Positions 63,364-64,000 of a stretch of 64,000 bases of DNA are shown in pieces (position 1 is the stretch's first letter; every line of letters starts with the position of its first letter). The notes beneath the pieces are model-generated. The model was given only the letters and a program-made list of their open reading frames with translations, searched no databases and had not been told where the DNA came from. Origin of the DNA: Phyllobacterium calauticae (GTDB lineage Bacteria > Pseudomonadota > Alphaproteobacteria > Rhizobiales > Rhizobiaceae); assembly GCF_019991125.1 (NCBI RefSeq), contig NZ_JAGENB010000003.1:620001-684000 (forward strand), given 5' to 3'. The position numbers and the translations under genes are program-made.

Positions 63364-64000
63364 ATGAAGACGGAAACGATCCAGCTGGCCGGCGATGTGC
63401 CGGGCAATCATATCGAACTGCGTGTGCTGCGTTTTGCCGGCAAGGATGAAAAGGCGGCCAGCGCCTATCTGCAATCGTCGCTCCATGGTTCGGAACTGCC
63501 CGGACAGGCGGCGCTGCATTTCCTCATCCCCATGCTGGAAAAAGCAGGCAGGGAAGGCCGCATCGCCGGTAACATTACCGTTGTGCCGCAGGCCAATCCG
63601 GTCGGCTCCGCTCAATGGTTGTCGCACCAGCATCTCGGCCGTTTCGAATTCTTCTCCAGCGGCAATTTCAACCGCTCTTTCCCTTTGCTCGATACGTTCG
63701 ATACGTCGGGCCTGGTTCCGATCGATGGTCCGAAATCCCTGGCTGATCGGCTGAAGGCGCAATTGCTGCGTCTCGCTTTGCCGCACGACATCGTGCTCGA
63801 TCTGCACTGCGATGACGAGAGCGAAAACTACCTCTACATCCATCAGGCATTCCTGCCGGAGATGTACGATCTGGCCGCGGCGCTCGGGTCAACGGCGATC
63901 CTGTCCTGGAACAGCACCGCCGATGCGGCCTTTGAGGAGGCCTGTGCCCATCCGGTATTGCAGCTGCCAGAAGGCAAGCGTGACGTGAAGCGGCGCGCTG
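63364..64000 (+). CDS. succinylglutamate desuccinylase/aspartoacylase-like (M14) protein, truncated by the window end
   Basis: An open frame from the ATG at 63364 to the last base, 212 codons without stop. The zinc-site motif SSLHGSELPG near residue 44 (H-x-x-E) and the third ligand in VLDLHCDDE near residue 145 are those of the AstE/aspartoacylase group of M14 carboxypeptidase-fold enzymes, which hydrolyse N-acyl amino acids or peptides. The C-terminal half lies outside the window, so the subfamily is not settled. It follows pgi on the same strand. Confidence 0.88.
   Translation, partial: MKTETIQLAGDVPGNHIELRVLRFAGKDEKAASAYLQSSLHGSELPGQAALHFLIPMLEKAGREGRIAGNITVVPQANPVGSAQWLSHQHLGRFEFFSSGNFNRSFPLLDTFDTSGLVPIDGPKSLADRLKAQLLRLALPHDIVLDLHCDDESENYLYIHQAFLPEMYDLAAALGSTAILSWNSTADAAFEEACAHPVLQLPEGKRDVKRRA

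Overview
The window looks like a core chromosomal segment of an alphaproteobacterium of the order Hyphomicrobiales (Rhizobiales), most like the Brucella/Ochrobactrum/Phyllobacterium group. Reasons: the block rpsA-cmk-aroA-TIGR02300-tRNA-Ala; an EPSP synthase very close to the Brucella and Agrobacterium CP4 type; the rhizobial cysG-DUF2849-cysI-cysH-DUF934 operon; an Hsp20-DUF1150 pair behind a ROSE-type RNA thermometer; and high third-position GC, which creates very long antisense open frames. No insertion sequence, prophage, integron or CRISPR array was seen, and no gene-free stretch exceeds 300 bases.

Layout. 1-5.5 kb: housekeeping genes on the minus strand (rpsA, a membrane-extended cmk, a small membrane protein, aroA), then a FYDLN-acid protein, a run of hairpins and tRNA-Ala(GGC). 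5.5-10.2 kb: small accessory units, namely a NIPSNAP gene opposite a TetR gene with repeated operators, a DMT exporter, and an OsmC/TRASH/ArsR/SRPBCC operon. 10.2-18.4 kb: kdpDE without kdpFABC, a copper unit (cueR-copA with a textbook 19-bp-spacer CueR promoter) and a hisC-like aminotransferase. 18.4-25.3 kb: DNA repair (ada-like, nth), membrane proteins, adenosine kinase, a TRIC-type channel, grpE and hrcA. 25.4-29.6 kb: a tightly coupled run rph-VOC-rdgB-hemW-rsmI-yraN. 29.6-31.8 kb: an XRE/DUF2975 pair, an exported protein and an ICMT-like methyltransferase. 32-36.8 kb: assimilatory sulfate reduction. 36.8-40.8 kb: L,D-transpeptidase, nucleoside hydrolase, small heat-shock protein with its thermometer, pncB. 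41-45.4 kb: an RND efflux pair. 45.4-58.7 kb: pyrimidine catabolism. 58.8-64 kb: GMC oxidoreductase plus CoxG-like protein, a small lipoprotein, pgi and a truncated M14/AstE-like hydrolase.

The most coherent system is at 45.4-58.7 kb. PreT/PreA reduce uracil or thymine, HydA opens the ring, an M20 amidohydrolase releases beta-alanine, and a class III aminotransferase deaminates it. A four-part NMT1/THI5-type ABC importer sits in the same operon. A RutR-like TetR regulator is divergent from this operon, with a near-perfect RutR box between them, and two weaker RutR-like sites exactly 20 bp apart lie upstream of preT. A regulator type known from the oxidative Rut pathway therefore appears to control a reductive pathway. 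An acetoacetate decarboxylase with a complete catalytic set and a 31-bp perfect inverted repeat lie inside the cluster.

Other points worth a second look: Cmk fused to a multi-spanning membrane domain; a CopA carrying two YHS/TRASH domains instead of HMA domains; three convergent gene pairs that share a palindromic four-base stop overlap; and a marked third-position GC drop in the last 700 bp of the RND pump gene.
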